Positions 1-9,812 of a stretch of 33,039 bases of DNA are shown here, one piece after another. Below the pieces are notes generated by a model, which worked only from the letters and a program-made list of their open reading frames with translations, was not told where the DNA came from and ran no database searches. This stretch comes from Cyclobacteriaceae bacterium (GTDB lineage: Bacteria > Bacteroidota > Bacteroidia > Cytophagales > Cyclobacteriaceae), in assembly GCA_018224645.1 (NCBI GenBank), contig JAGTVG010000024.1:1-33039 (forward strand), in the 5' to 3' direction. Numbering within the stretch: position 1 is the first letter of the stretch; each line of letters opens with the position of its first letter. Made by a program: the position numbers and the translations under genes.

Positions 1-411
1 GTCCCCCTGGAAGCTGTTCTGGAAGCCCAGGCCGGGAATATGGTCTTACGGGTCAAGGGTGGCGGTTTCGGATTTTATAATTTCAGCAATCATGTGAACT
101 ACGGAAATTTTGACAGGGTCCTTGCAGGCTATTATAACTGGGAAATAGCCAATGCTGATCTGGATTATGAAAATAACATCGGTCTCGGATATATGTTCGG
201 TGGGGAGGTAATCACTTATTTCTCAAGGCAATTCGGAATTAATATTGAAGTCAATTACCTTTCGGGAGGATCTGATCTCAATTTAAAGGGAACGGCGATG
301 GGAGCAGATTCGGCGGGAATGGAAACAGTCAATCTGGATTTTCCGGAATCCAGGCTTGATTATACGGGCCTGGAAATTACTTTTGGCATTATTTTTACAA
401 ATAACAGATAA
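1..411 (+). CDS. Outer membrane beta-barrel protein, C-terminal part (5' truncated by window edge)
   Basis: Open from base 1 in frame; alternating aromatic/hydrophobic strands (GLGYMFGGEVITYFSRQFGINIEVNYLSGG) and a C-terminal strand ...GLEITFGIIFTNNR typical of OM barrels. Confidence 0.65.
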   Translation, partial: VPLEAVLEAQAGNMVLRVKGGGFGFYNFSNHVNYGNFDRVLAGYYNWEIANADLDYENNIGLGYMFGGEVITYFSRQFGINIEVNYLSGGSDLNLKGTAMGADSAGMETVNLDFPESRLDYTGLEITFGIIFTNNR

Positions 412-891
412 ATGAATTTTAAAATAGGATTCGGTTACGATGTTCACCAGCTCGCAGCCGGTTATGATCTGTGGCTGGGTGGGATCAAAATTGAACATGA
501 TAAGGGAGCTATGGGCCATTCTGATGCCGATGTGCTTATCCATGCCATCTCCGATGCAATCCTGGGAGCTGCCTGCTTAAGGGATATTGGATATCATTTC
601 CCTGATACAGATCCAGCATATAAAGGCATCGACAGCAAAATTCTCCTGCAAAAGGTATTTACCCTGATCGAAGATAAAGGGTATAAAATCGGGAATATTG
701 ACTCAACGATATGCCTTGAAAAGCCAAAAATAAATCCGCATATCACTTCCATGCAGGATTGTCTGTGCAGGATACTTTCAATTGAGCATGATCAGATCTC
801 CATTAAGGCAACCACCAAGGAAAAAATGGGATTTGTCGGGGAGGAAAAAGGGATCGAAGCATACGCTGTGGTATTGTTATATAAAAACTGA
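412..891 (+). CDS. ispF: 2-C-methyl-D-erythritol 2,4-cyclodiphosphate synthase
   Basis: Full-length 159 aa: FGYDVHQL, GHSDADVLIHAISDAILGAA, DIGYHFPD, ATTKEKMGFVGEEKGIEAYAV. Confidence 0.97.
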   Translation: MNFKIGFGYDVHQLAAGYDLWLGGIKIEHDKGAMGHSDADVLIHAISDAILGAACLRDIGYHFPDTDPAYKGIDSKILLQKVFTLIEDKGYKIGNIDSTICLEKPKINPHITSMQDCLCRILSIEHDQISIKATTKEKMGFVGEEKGIEAYAVVLLYKN

Positions 892-892
892 G

Positions 893-1567
893 ATGAATAA
901 GGAACTCATCATGACTGGTGATGGATCCCATACCCTGTTTGCCATAGAGTTGGATGAAACATATCACTCCAGGCATGGGGCCATCAGGGAATCAATGCAC
1001 GTATTTATCTGGAATGGATTGAGATATTACCTCAGTAACGCCGTGAAAAAAAATATCGGGATTTTTGAACTGGGCCTTGGCACCGGACTGAATGCACTGT
1101 TGACTGCCCTGGAGGCCCGGAAGTTCGGTTGCAGGATCCAGTATCATGCAATCGAACCGTTTCCGCTCGAACACGGGCTGTATAAACAATTGAATTATCC
1201 CGGCCTTCTTCCGGAATCCGTACCCGATAAACTCTTCACTGAAATCCATGAAGCTGAATGGGGCATCGAAACACCGCTTACTGAACATTTTATCATCAAA
1301 AAAGAGAAGATAACGTTTGAGGAATACCTGCAGGATGATAAAATCTTTGATATTGTCTATTATGATGCATTCGCCCCTGGAAAACAACCTGAAATCTGGA
1401 GCCCCGAATTACTTGCTAAAGCCTATGGAATGCTGGTCCCTGACGGGGTTCTTGTAACCTACTGTTCACAGGGAAATTTTAAAAGAAACCTTAAACAGAT
1501 AGGTTTTAAGGTAGAAAATCTGACCGGACCACCCGGGAAAAAAGAAATGGTCCGTGCGCAGAAATAA
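893..1567 (+). CDS. mnmD: MnmD-type tRNA (5-methylaminomethyl-2-thiouridylate) methyltransferase (MnmC N-terminal-domain family, DUF752)
   Basis: GDGSHTLF, ETYHSRHGAIRESMHVFI, FELGLGTGLNALLT, VYYDAFAPGKQPEIWSPELLAKAYGMLVPDGVLVTYCSQGNFKRNL; ATG at 893 preferred over the track's upstream start, which overlaps ispF. Confidence 0.9.
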   Translation: MNKELIMTGDGSHTLFAIELDETYHSRHGAIRESMHVFIWNGLRYYLSNAVKKNIGIFELGLGTGLNALLTALEARKFGCRIQYHAIEPFPLEHGLYKQLNYPGLLPESVPDKLFTEIHEAEWGIETPLTEHFIIKKEKITFEEYLQDDKIFDIVYYDAFAPGKQPEIWSPELLAKAYGMLVPDGVLVTYCSQGNFKRNLKQIGFKVENLTGPPGKKEMVRAQK

Positions 1568-1572
1568 GACCA

Positions 1573-3132
1573 TCATTCCTCATATATGATATTGAACTTA
1601 TAGTCAAATGGATCAAATGTCCGGATAAGGGTAGAGATAAAATCCGGATCATTGAGATAAAAAGAGAGAAAATTTTCGACCCTTTCCTGAAGTTTTCCGC
1701 CGGGAAAAAGTTTCTCCTTCAAATTTTCCACCTGCCGGATTCCTGTCTCATGCTTTTTTTCCACTGCTTTTTCGAGCTTCTTTTCCATGGTTGCAAATTC
1801 CTTGAGGATCTTTGCTTTTTCAGCCTCAATAAATCCTTCCAGGCTGTGATCAATGCTACGGGTTTTATTTTTAACGGATTCCAGAATTTCGTCCATGATC
1901 TTTTTTTCACTCTCCAGGCTGATGAAATTGGCGGAATGTTTTTCCAAGTAAATGCCCTTGAGTTTATTGACATCAAGGAACAGGTCTTTCCCGCTGATCT
2001 GCAGTTTTTTCAATTTTTTATTGAGGCTTTTTCCTATGATCATGGCAAAATTCCTGGGCATGAGGATTGGAAAAGGAACATTATAATATTTAAATAAATC
2101 CTTCAGCTGAAGCCAGTAGGCAACTTCAGCGGGACCTCCGATATAGGCGATGTTGGGCAGGATCCGTTCCTGGTATAAAGGACGTAAAATCACATTGGGG
2201 CTGAACATCTCAGGTGATTTTTCGGTCAGTTCGAGGATCTCTTTTCCTGAAAATGCGATGTTGGTTTCGAGCACTTTATACATGTCCTGTTCCCGTACGA
2301 TACGTCCCCTGAGCTGGTCGTTCATATAAAACAGATTGACCGTCCTCGGATATACCTGTGCCCCATAACCCAGCCCGGTTAAACGGGATGATGACTCCTC
2401 AACCAGGTCGTTGGCATGGTGGTTGATAATATCATCCTTCATAATATCCTTAAACAGGTCTTTCAGTTCCCTTTGATCCCCATCGATCACCACAAGTCCG
2501 TATAAGCCGAACAATTCATTTATATAATACCGGGTCGCATCGGAAAGTCTGTTGAATTGTGTATAGGCTTTTCTGAACAGGGCAACATCTTCAGGTAACT
2601 TGTCGATGACCTGGTTGAGAGAGGCGGGAGCCATCCGTCCGACAGGGCCACTTTGGGAAGTCTCCCAGGTATAGGTATTACCGAAGAGGGTAAATGAGGA
2701 GATCTCTTCAAGATCATGGTCTTCCGAAGCCATCCAGTAGACCGGTACAAAATCATAATCCGGATATTCGCGTTTTAAGATCCGGCAGGTATTGATCACA
2801 GAAATGATCTTAAAAATAAAATAAAGAGGGCCGGTAAAAATATTCAGTTGATGCCCGGTCGTCACCGTGAATGTATTTTTATTTTCCAGTTTTTTAATAT
2901 TGGCGGTAACAGCTTCCGGAACCTGTATGGATTGATACTGGCTGCCAAGACATTTTACCAGGACCTTCCGTACGGAATGATCAAGGTTTCGGTTTGCTGT
3001 ACATTCTTTAAAGGAGGCAAGGTTGGGTGCATACCGGTAAAAGGAAGCCAGTTCGGGCTTCCCCTCCAGGTAATCGAATAAGATATCCGGGAATTGACCT
3101 GTTTCCGAAAGGTCCATTTTATCACAATACAT
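1573..3132 (-). CDS. bshC: BshC, putative bacillithiol biosynthesis cysteine-adding enzyme
   Basis: 519 aa; TVTTGHQLNIFTGPLYFIFKIISVINTC, PVYWMASEDHDLEEI, LRPLYQERILPNIAYIGGPAEVAYWLQLKD, PILMPRNFAMII. Confidence 0.95.
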   Translation of the reverse strand: MYCDKMDLSETGQFPDILFDYLEGKPELASFYRYAPNLASFKECTANRNLDHSVRKVLVKCLGSQYQSIQVPEAVTANIKKLENKNTFTVTTGHQLNIFTGPLYFIFKIISVINTCRILKREYPDYDFVPVYWMASEDHDLEEISSFTLFGNTYTWETSQSGPVGRMAPASLNQVIDKLPEDVALFRKAYTQFNRLSDATRYYINELFGLYGLVVIDGDQRELKDLFKDIMKDDIINHHANDLVEESSSRLTGLGYGAQVYPRTVNLFYMNDQLRGRIVREQDMYKVLETNIAFSGKEILELTEKSPEMFSPNVILRPLYQERILPNIAYIGGPAEVAYWLQLKDLFKYYNVPFPILMPRNFAMIIGKSLNKKLKKLQISGKDLFLDVNKLKGIYLEKHSANFISLESEKKIMDEILESVKNKTRSIDHSLEGFIEAEKAKILKEFATMEKKLEKAVEKKHETGIRQVENLKEKLFPGGKLQERVENFLSFYLNDPDFISTLIRTFDPFDYKFNIIYEE

Positions 3133-3160
3133 TTCCTTATATAGTTATATTTTTTGATCT

Positions 3161-4483
3161 TCAGGAATCACCTGTATGGGGTTTGCCAATCAGATCGAAT
3201 GGCAATGCATCCGTGATGAAAATGCTGGAAAATTCCCCGGTGCGAAGTTTATGAACTCCGGCATCGATCAGAACTTCATTATCCACTTCCGGTGAATCAT
3301 ATTCAGTTCTTCCAATATAATGGCCATTTTCCTTCCGGTCGATGATCACCTTTAAAATTTTACCGATCCGCTGCTGGTTAAGGCGGCCAGAGATAGAAGC
3401 CTGTACTTCCATCAATTCATCCGCACGCCGTTGTTTTTCCCTTTTCGGCACCGTATCCTTCAATGACCAGGAATGGGTACCTTCCTCGTGTGAATAAGTG
3501 AACACACCCAGCCGGTCAAATTTTACCTTTTCAATAAAATCAATCATCTCCTCAAAATCCTTCCCGGTTTCACCCGGATGGCCAACGAGCATGGTGGTCC
3601 GTATGCCTATTCCCGGAACCAGATTCCGGATTTTTTCAATCAGCGCCTCTGTTCTTTCCCTGGTAATGCCCCTGCGCATAATCTTCAGCATTTTTGAAGA
3701 AGCATGCTGCAGAGGCATATCGATATATTTACAGATATTTTCATTGTCGGCCATGATATGCAATGCGTCCTCAGGAAATCCGGCCGGAAAGGCATAATGA
3801 AGCCTGATCCATTCAATACGGTCAATTTTCGCCAGACTGTCCATTAATTTTCCCAGCATCCGGGTGTTGTAAAGATCGATGCCGTAATACGTAGAGTCCT
3901 GGGCGATCAGCAGGAGTTCTTTAACGCCCCGCTCAGCCAGGAAGGAAGCTTCCTGAACAAGCTCCTCAACAGGCCTTGACCTGTGATTTCCTCTCATGAG
4001 CGGTATGGCACAGAAGGAACATGGCCTGTCACATCCTTCGGAGATCTTCAGATAGGCATAGTGTGACCTGGTGGAAGTCAATCTTTCGCCCAGAAGTTCA
4101 TGCCGGTAATCGACATTGAATCTTTTTAAAAGGGCAGGAAGATCCCTGGTACCGAAATAAGCATCGACCTGCGGTATCTCTGTTTCAAGTTCCTCCCTGT
4201 AACGTTGAGAGAGACATCCGGTCACATACAACTTCTGGATTAGCCCCTGTTTTTTCGCCTTTACGAAATTCAGAATGGTATCGATCGATTCCTGTTTGGC
4301 ATTTTCAATAAAACCGCAGGTGTTTACAATGACAATGTCAGATTGAACATTATCCTTTTCATGATACACATTGATCTTATTGGCTTTTAACTGGGTTATA
4401 AGAACTTCCGAATCGACCAGGTTCTTGGCACAACCCATGGTCACAACATTCACTTTATATTTCCGTGTTCCTTTGGTTTTCAA
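3161..4483 (-). CDS. rimO: Ribosomal protein S12 methylthiotransferase RimO (radical SAM, UPF0004 + TRAM)
   Basis: VTMGCAKNLVDSEVL, VNTCGFIENAKQESID, SEGCDRPCSFCAIPLMRGNHRSRP, ERGVKELLLIAQDSTYYG. Confidence 0.97.
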   Translation of the reverse strand: MKTKGTRKYKVNVVTMGCAKNLVDSEVLITQLKANKINVYHEKDNVQSDIVIVNTCGFIENAKQESIDTILNFVKAKKQGLIQKLYVTGCLSQRYREELETEIPQVDAYFGTRDLPALLKRFNVDYRHELLGERLTSTRSHYAYLKISEGCDRPCSFCAIPLMRGNHRSRPVEELVQEASFLAERGVKELLLIAQDSTYYGIDLYNTRMLGKLMDSLAKIDRIEWIRLHYAFPAGFPEDALHIMADNENICKYIDMPLQHASSKMLKIMRRGITRERTEALIEKIRNLVPGIGIRTTMLVGHPGETGKDFEEMIDFIEKVKFDRLGVFTYSHEEGTHSWSLKDTVPKREKQRRADELMEVQASISGRLNQQRIGKILKVIIDRKENGHYIGRTEYDSPEVDNEVLIDAGVHKLRTGEFSSIFITDALPFDLIGKPHTGDS

Positions 4484-4547
4484 ATTTGAATTTCTGGATC
4501 AACTGACAAAATAACTAAAAAATACGCATTCGGTTTTTATAATTAGA

Positions 4548-4565
4548 ATGTATATCTCTATACAT
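4548..4565. repeat. Perfect 7-bp inverted repeat ATGTATA-TCTC-TATACAT upstream of the DUF6452 gene
   Basis: Read directly from the sequence; lies in the 132-bp divergent rimO/DUF6452 intergenic region. Confidence 0.5.
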
Positions 4566-4615
4566 CTATGAATTATTTAAATAATTTTGGCAGGATATCA
4601 TAAAATCTGGCTGTC

Positions 4616-5065
4616 TTGAGATCTGGCTCCATCTTAATTTTCTTGCTTCCGGGATTGGCCTGGCTGATCATGTCATGTGAAAATAACGTCTGTATTTCAT
4701 TTTCCCGGGATTATCTCATCGTCCAGTTCCTTGATTCCACCGAGACCAGAAAAAATATAGAGATCGACTATATCACGGCCCTTGGTTCGGAGTATATATT
4801 CTATTCCGATACGTCCTTGAACAGGATCGGTCTTCCAATCAATACCGGCGAATCACAAACGGCGTTTATCTTCCGTAATGTGAACAGTCGAACAGATACA
4901 CTGGTGGTCGGTTATTCACAGCAGCAGCGACTGATATCGCCGTCCTGCGGATTTGAACTGCAATACAGACAACTTCAGGTCCTGAATACAAGTTTCCCTG
5001 GATCCACCGTACAATTCGATGAACTTAATATTCTGAATGATACCGATATTAAAATATATCATTAG
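4616..5065 (+). CDS. DUF6452-like putative lipoprotein
   Basis: TTG start; signal peptide plus lipobox-like LIMSC; CENNVCISFSRDYLIVQFLDS and CGFELQYRQL resemble the DUF6452 family; overlaps the next gene by 29 nt. Confidence 0.65.
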   Translation: MRSGSILIFLLPGLAWLIMSCENNVCISFSRDYLIVQFLDSTETRKNIEIDYITALGSEYIFYSDTSLNRIGLPINTGESQTAFIFRNVNSRTDTLVVGYSQQQRLISPSCGFELQYRQLQVLNTSFPGSTVQFDELNILNDTDIKIYH

Positions 5066-5726
5066 TGTTTCCTGGTTTTTGGTAATGGTTCAGTCTGCCT
5101 TCTCCCAGGGAAGTAAATACATACCATCGCAGTTCAAACTTGGAACTGACCTGACCTACATTGGTGCGAGTCTTGTATCTGGAGAAAAAATACAAAATGA
5201 ATTCAATGCCGATATTGATTTCAACCGTTTTTTAATTGCCGGGGACTATGGATTTGGGTCCTGGATCATCGATGAAACGGATTATGGTTATGAAAATTCC
5301 GGAAATTACGTGCGGATTGGTTTTGACTATAATTTTATAAAACCGGATCCAGATAACAATGCCATATATATTGGATTACGCTATGCCGGCACCCGGTTTA
5401 CTGAAAACTTTACCTTCCGGATGGAGGATCCGCTGTATGGATCATATACGAATGAGATCGCCGAAGTTGACCGGAGCGGCATGTGGCTTGAATTTGTGAC
5501 GGGCATGAAAGTACGGATCTGGAAAGGCATATTCTTAGGATGGACTGGAAGATTCAAATTTGCTTCTGGTGTATCATCACAACCTAGCTCATTCGCCACT
5601 TTCTGGATCCCCGGATTTGGGAAGAACTCCCAGGATAGCCACTGGGGGCTCAACTACCAGATTTTTTACAGTATTCCTTTATTTAAAAAAAATGGGTCCC
5701 TCCACCTGAAACCGTCGATACAGTAG
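5037..5726 (+). CDS. DUF6048-like outer membrane protein
   Basis: Signal peptide (…VMVQSAFSQ); barrel pattern with YIGLRYAGTRF and WTGRFKF; downstream of and overlapping a DUF6452-like gene, the usual pairing in Bacteroidota. Confidence 0.65.
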   Translation: MIPILKYIISVSWFLVMVQSAFSQGSKYIPSQFKLGTDLTYIGASLVSGEKIQNEFNADIDFNRFLIAGDYGFGSWIIDETDYGYENSGNYVRIGFDYNFIKPDPDNNAIYIGLRYAGTRFTENFTFRMEDPLYGSYTNEIAEVDRSGMWLEFVTGMKVRIWKGIFLGWTGRFKFASGVSSQPSSFATFWIPGFGKNSQDSHWGLNYQIFYSIPLFKKNGSLHLKPSIQ

Positions 5727-5731
5727 AATGA

Positions 5732-6694
5732 TTAACCGGTATTACGCTTGAACAGCGAATCTACGAATTCCATTTTATTAAAGACCTGCAGGTCATCAAT
5801 CTTCTCTCCCACACCGATATATTTAACCGGAATCCTGAATTCATCGGAAATACCGATCACAACTCCTCCCTTGGCTGTCCCGTCAAGTTTTGTGATCGCA
5901 ATGGCCGTAACTTCGGTTGCCTTTGTAAATTCAGTTGCCTGAATGAACGCGTTCTGCCCGGTGCTTCCGTCGAGGATAAGTAACACCTCCTGCGGAGCCT
6001 CCGGTATGAACTTCTGAATTACGCGTTTGATCTTAGCCAGTTCATTCATCAGGTTTACCTTGGTATGGAGACGGCCTGCAGTATCAATGATAACCACATC
6101 AGCGTCTGTCTCAACACCTTTTTTTACAGCATCGAATGCCACTGAACCCGGATCGGTATTCATGCCAAGGGATACAACTTCAACTCCCACCCGCTGTCCC
6201 CACAATATCAGCTGTTCCACAGCTGCAGCCCGGAAGGTATCTGCCGCACCAAGGATAACTTTTTTCCCATTTTTTTTAAATTGTGCTGCGAGTTTCCCGA
6301 TTGTTGTGGTTTTCCCTACTCCATTGACACCAACCACCAGGATTACATAGGGCATGGACCCTGCAGGGATGTCAAAATCGGTAACATCCATGGTTTTATT
6401 TTCAGAAAGCAGGGTGGCAATCTCTTCCTTTAAGATATTATTCAATTCATCCGTATTCAGATATTTATCCCGGGCAACCCTTTCCTCGATCCTCCGGATG
6501 ATCTTTAGGGTTGTGGTGACACCCACATCGGAGGTGATAAGTATTTCTTCCAGTTCATCAAGTACCTCCTCATCAACTCTGGATTTCCCTGCAACGGCCT
6601 TGCCCAGCTTCTGAAAAAAATTCTCCTTTGTTTTTTCCAGCCCTTTATCCAGTGATTCTTTTTTGTCCTTGGAAAGAAATTTGAATAGCGCCAT
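5732..6694 (-). CDS. ftsY: Signal recognition particle receptor FtsY
   Basis: SRP GTPase motifs GVNGVGKTTTIGKLA, DTFRAAAVEQL, DTAGRLHTK, TKLDGTAKGG. Confidence 0.97.
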   Translation of the reverse strand: MALFKFLSKDKKESLDKGLEKTKENFFQKLGKAVAGKSRVDEEVLDELEEILITSDVGVTTTLKIIRRIEERVARDKYLNTDELNNILKEEIATLLSENKTMDVTDFDIPAGSMPYVILVVGVNGVGKTTTIGKLAAQFKKNGKKVILGAADTFRAAAVEQLILWGQRVGVEVVSLGMNTDPGSVAFDAVKKGVETDADVVIIDTAGRLHTKVNLMNELAKIKRVIQKFIPEAPQEVLLILDGSTGQNAFIQATEFTKATEVTAIAITKLDGTAKGGVVIGISDEFRIPVKYIGVGEKIDDLQVFNKMEFVDSLFKRNTG

Positions 6695-6774
6695 AATATC
6701 AATTTAATCCATTTTTCAACAACAAAAAAGTCCCATAATTGGGACCATTTAACCTGCAATATTTTAAAATGAGG

Positions 6775-6927
6775 TTATTTATCTGAGGAGAGGACATCTT
6801 TCACCATATCGACAGGAACCATTTCCTCCTTGAAGGTATAGGCTCCTGTTTTCGGAGATTTTACGGTCTTTATGATTCTGGCGAAATCCTTCCCTTTTTT
6901 TAGTGTAGCAACAACCTTCTTAGCCAT
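6775..6927 (-). CDS. DUF4295 family small protein (50 aa)
   Basis: Missed by the ORF track because of its size; I translate MAKKVVATLKKGKDFARIIKTVKSPKTGAYTFKEEMVPVDMVKDVLSSDK; sits in the Bacteroidota order rpmB-rpmG-DUF4295-ftsY. Confidence 0.88.
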   Translation of the reverse strand: MAKKVVATLKKGKDFARIIKTVKSPKTGAYTFKEEMVPVDMVKDVLSSDK

Positions 6928-6929
6928 AA

Positions 6930-7112
6930 TTATTTAATTTCTTTATGAACGGTATATTTCTTGAGAATCGGATTGTATTTCTTCAGTTCCAACCTTTCAG
7001 GTGTATTTTTCCTGTTTTTGGTTGTTATATATCTCGACGTACCGGGCTGACCGGAATTTTTATGTTCTGTACATTCTAATATTACCTGTACCCTGTTACC
7101 TTTTTTTGCCAT
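6930..7112 (-). CDS. rpmG: 50S ribosomal protein L33
   Basis: 60 aa [60 protein letters not shown]. Confidence 0.97.
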   Translation of the reverse strand: MAKKGNRVQVILECTEHKNSGQPGTSRYITTKNRKNTPERLELKKYNPILKKYTVHKEIK

Positions 7113-7125
7113 GACTGTTTAATTA

Positions 7126-7368
7126 TTATTTCATTACAAGCGTCCCTTTTTTGGCCGCTTTTTTCAACACAGCAGATATTCCATTTTTATTGATGGTCCT
7201 TATAACCGAAACGGACACCTTTAAGGTTACCCACCGGTCCTCTTCAGGAATATAAAACCTCTTTTTCTGAAGATTGGGATAAAATTTGCGCTTTGTCTTT
7301 ATATTCGAGTGAGAAACATTGTTACCCACCCTGGGCCTTTTCCCTGAAACCTGACAAACTCTGGACAT
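7126..7368 (-). CDS. rpmB: 50S ribosomal protein L28
   Basis: 80 aa [39 protein letters not shown]. Confidence 0.97.
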   Translation of the reverse strand: MSRVCQVSGKRPRVGNNVSHSNIKTKRKFYPNLQKKRFYIPEEDRWVTLKVSVSVIRTINKNGISAVLKKAAKKGTLVMK

Positions 7369-7399
7369 TTTGTTTTGTTTTGCTTTTCAAATTGGTCTG

Positions 7400-7430
7400 C
7401 AAAGATGAGAAATTTTAATGTAAAAACAAA
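7400..7430 (-). promoter_or_regulatory. Putative Bacteroidetes sigma70-type promoter for rpmB-rpmG-DUF4295-ftsY
   Basis: Minus strand reads TTTG-N19-CATCTTTG (consensus TTTG-N19-21-TAnnTTTG, one mismatch), about 30 bp upstream of the rpmB ATG. Confidence 0.55.
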
Positions 7431-7540
7431 AAAACCATTGATTTAAACAAATAAAAATAATGAAGTTTCCAGGTGGTGCAAAGGTTCCTTAGATTAACCG
7501 CTTAAGCCTGAATTTCTGCATTTTTTAAGGAATCATTAAT

Positions 7541-7548
7541 TAACTTTG
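7541..7548 (+). promoter_or_regulatory. Putative -7 element (TAACTTTG) upstream of the ornithine aminotransferase gene
   Basis: Matches TAnnTTTG 33 bp before the ATG; no clear -33 TTG seen. Confidence 0.3.
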
Positions 7549-7580
7549 ATAGACAGAAGTTTTCTAATAAAATAAAAATC

Positions 7581-8864
7581 ATGCCGGAAGTAATAACCAC
7601 AAGTCAGCAGGCAATCCAGCTGGAAGACAGGTATGGGGCGCATAATTATCATCCCATACCCGTAGTGATTGCCCGGGGAGAAGGCGTTTTTGTATGGGAT
7701 GTTGAAGGCAACAGGTATTATGATTTTCTTTCTTCCTACAGTGCGGTGAACCAGGGACATTGTCATCCAAGGATTGTCGACAGCCTGATCGAGCAGAGTC
7801 AAAAATTGTCACTGACCTCCAGGGCTTTCTATAATGATGTTCTGGGTGCCTACGAACAGTATATTACGGAATATTTTGGGTTCGATAAGGTTTTACCCAT
7901 GAATACCGGTGCTGAAGCTGTGGAAACTGCCATTAAAATTTGCAGGAAATGGGGTTATGAAATTAAGGGGATTCCGGATGAGCGGGCAAAAATAATTGTA
8001 TGTCACCATAACTTTCACGGCCGGACCACCACCATCATTTCATTTTCAAATGATCCAATGGCACATGATCATTTTGGTCCCTATACCCCTGGCTTTATAA
8101 ATATCCCGTATGATGATCTTGAGTCATTGGAAAATGCTCTGAGTGACGAAAATGTTGCAGGATTCCTGGTCGAACCGGTACAGGGTGAAGCAGGGGTTAT
8201 TACAGCTTCGGAGGATTATATAAGGAACGCATATGATCTGTGCAGGAAAAATAATGTTCTTTTTATTGCCGATGAAATTCAAACAGGCCTGGCAAGGACT
8301 GGAAGTCTGCTTGCCATGTGCGGGAATTGTACATGCCGGGGTCATTGTGAACGTCAGGATTCCTATCGAAAACCCGACATCCTGATCCTCGGGAAGGCAC
8401 TGTCAGGGGGTATTTACCCGGTTTCAGCGGTGCTGTCAGACAATGCTGTCATGGACGTTATGAAACCCGGAGTGCATGGCTCGACCTATGGCGGCAATCC
8501 TCTTGGAAGTAAAGTGGCCATAACCGCCCTCGAAGTTATCAGGGACGAAAAACTTGCTCAGAATGCCCGGTATTTGGGAAAACTCTTCAGACAAAGAATG
8601 GAAGACTTAAAAAACAAAACCTCCCTGATCCGGGAGGTCAGGGGGAAAGGTCTTTTGAATGCCATTGAGATCAATGATTCCCCTGAAAGCGATACCGCAT
8701 GGAACTTATGCCTCCGGCTCAAGGAAAATGGTTTATTGGCAAAACCAACCCATGGCAATATCATCCGTTTTGCCCCACCTCTTGTGATGACGGAGGAACA
8801 ATTGCATGAATGTTGTGATATTATTGAGTCGGCCATTACACGGTTTGAAACAGCCCGGACCTGA
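7581..8864 (+). CDS. rocD: Ornithine--oxo-acid aminotransferase (class III PLP aminotransferase)
   Basis: [119 protein letters not shown]. Confidence 0.95.
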   Translation: MPEVITTSQQAIQLEDRYGAHNYHPIPVVIARGEGVFVWDVEGNRYYDFLSSYSAVNQGHCHPRIVDSLIEQSQKLSLTSRAFYNDVLGAYEQYITEYFGFDKVLPMNTGAEAVETAIKICRKWGYEIKGIPDERAKIIVCHHNFHGRTTTIISFSNDPMAHDHFGPYTPGFINIPYDDLESLENALSDENVAGFLVEPVQGEAGVITASEDYIRNAYDLCRKNNVLFIADEIQTGLARTGSLLAMCGNCTCRGHCERQDSYRKPDILILGKALSGGIYPVSAVLSDNAVMDVMKPGVHGSTYGGNPLGSKVAITALEVIRDEKLAQNARYLGKLFRQRMEDLKNKTSLIREVRGKGLLNAIEINDSPESDTAWNLCLRLKENGLLAKPTHGNIIRFAPPLVMTEEQLHECCDIIESAITRFETART

Positions 8865-8987
8865 ATGAAGAGAATTCATGAAGAATTGAGCATTTTCTGA
8901 ATGATTGTATATTCTACCATGGAGCAAATATTTTGTTATATCTGTCCTGGAAAATATTTATTTTGCCCTATCGTTATTGGAACAGAA

Positions 8988-9812
8988 ATGAAATATACCC
9001 TGTTTATCATATTCTTCTTTTGTATGTTCCACATTCCGGGGGAAGTACGGAGCCAGGAGACCGGGAGTGTGGATGATATTGAATTTATCATTGAACGTTC
9101 ACAGCCGCTGACGCTTGATCTGGAGGAGGAAGAGGAAGAAAATGCAGATAAAAAAGAAAAGAAAAAGAAGAAAAAAAGAAATGTATTTTATGGATATAAA
9201 ACAAAAAAAGGATATACCCGCACAGGCTACGGTGATAATGTAACCATTGAAATTTTTCATTTTTTAAAGGAATGGGTTGAACCTGATCCATATGTCCCTG
9301 AAGTACACTGGTTCGATTTCAGAAGAAAAAGGGTCCGCAATACCGGAACGATCGATAAAAAATATGGAAGGATATTGCATGGACCCTATAAGAAAATAAA
9401 GGGGGAACAGGTCCTGGAGGAGGGGATCTTTTATGTGGGTACCAAACATGGACGATGGGTAAAATTCGACAATAACGACATCCTGGTAGAAAAGGAAAAA
9501 TATTACCGGGGCTGGCCCAGAGAATCACTGGTCAGGTATTATGATGAAGACCGGAAAAAATTAAAAGAAGTGATCCCCGTGATTTATGGAGAAAAGGAAG
9601 GCAACTATTATTTTTTTCATGAAAATGGTGAGATTGCTGTAACAGGTCAGTACAAATATGGTGAAAAAGTCGGCAAATGGACTGAATATTACAATGCCCT
9701 GAGGAGGGCGAAAAAACAGATTCAGTATAAACAGGATCCCTACGATACCGCTTTTACGCCATATGTGTTAAAGGAATGGAACCGCAAGGGTGAATTGACC
9801 TATGAAAAATAA
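8988..9812 (+). CDS. Exported MORN/YwqK-like repeat protein with a charged linker
   Basis: ATG at 8988 gives a signal peptide (MKYTLFIIFFFCMFHIPGEVRSQ); repeats of the type GRILHGPYKKIKGEQVLEEGIFYVGTKHGRWVKF and GEIAVTGQYKYGEKVGKWTEYY. Confidence 0.6.
   Translation: MKYTLFIIFFFCMFHIPGEVRSQETGSVDDIEFIIERSQPLTLDLEEEEEENADKKEKKKKKKRNVFYGYKTKKGYTRTGYGDNVTIEIFHFLKEWVEPDPYVPEVHWFDFRRKRVRNTGTIDKKYGRILHGPYKKIKGEQVLEEGIFYVGTKHGRWVKFDNNDILVEKEKYYRGWPRESLVRYYDEDRKKLKEVIPVIYGEKEGNYYFFHENGEIAVTGQYKYGEKVGKWTEYYNALRRAKKQIQYKQDPYDTAFTPYVLKEWNRKGELTYEK

Noticed and set aside
283-543. Many 60-150 aa antisense ORFs in the track (e.g. 283-543 -, 992-1387 -, 1750-2097 +, 15289-15753 -, 18987-19364 -, 21419-21844 -)
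   Set aside because: Each lies opposite a clearly recognised conserved gene and its translation shows no recognisable family; treated as shadow ORFs.
7369-7580. A structured ncRNA or riboswitch in the 212-bp rpmB/rocD divergent region
   Set aside because: No convincing long stem or known riboswitch core seen; the region is explained by divergent promoters.
8988-9812. Calling the MORN/YwqK-like protein a toxin-antitoxin antitoxin
   Set aside because: YwqK-type annotations use that label, but there is a signal peptide and no adjacent toxin ORF; only the repeat fold is supported.
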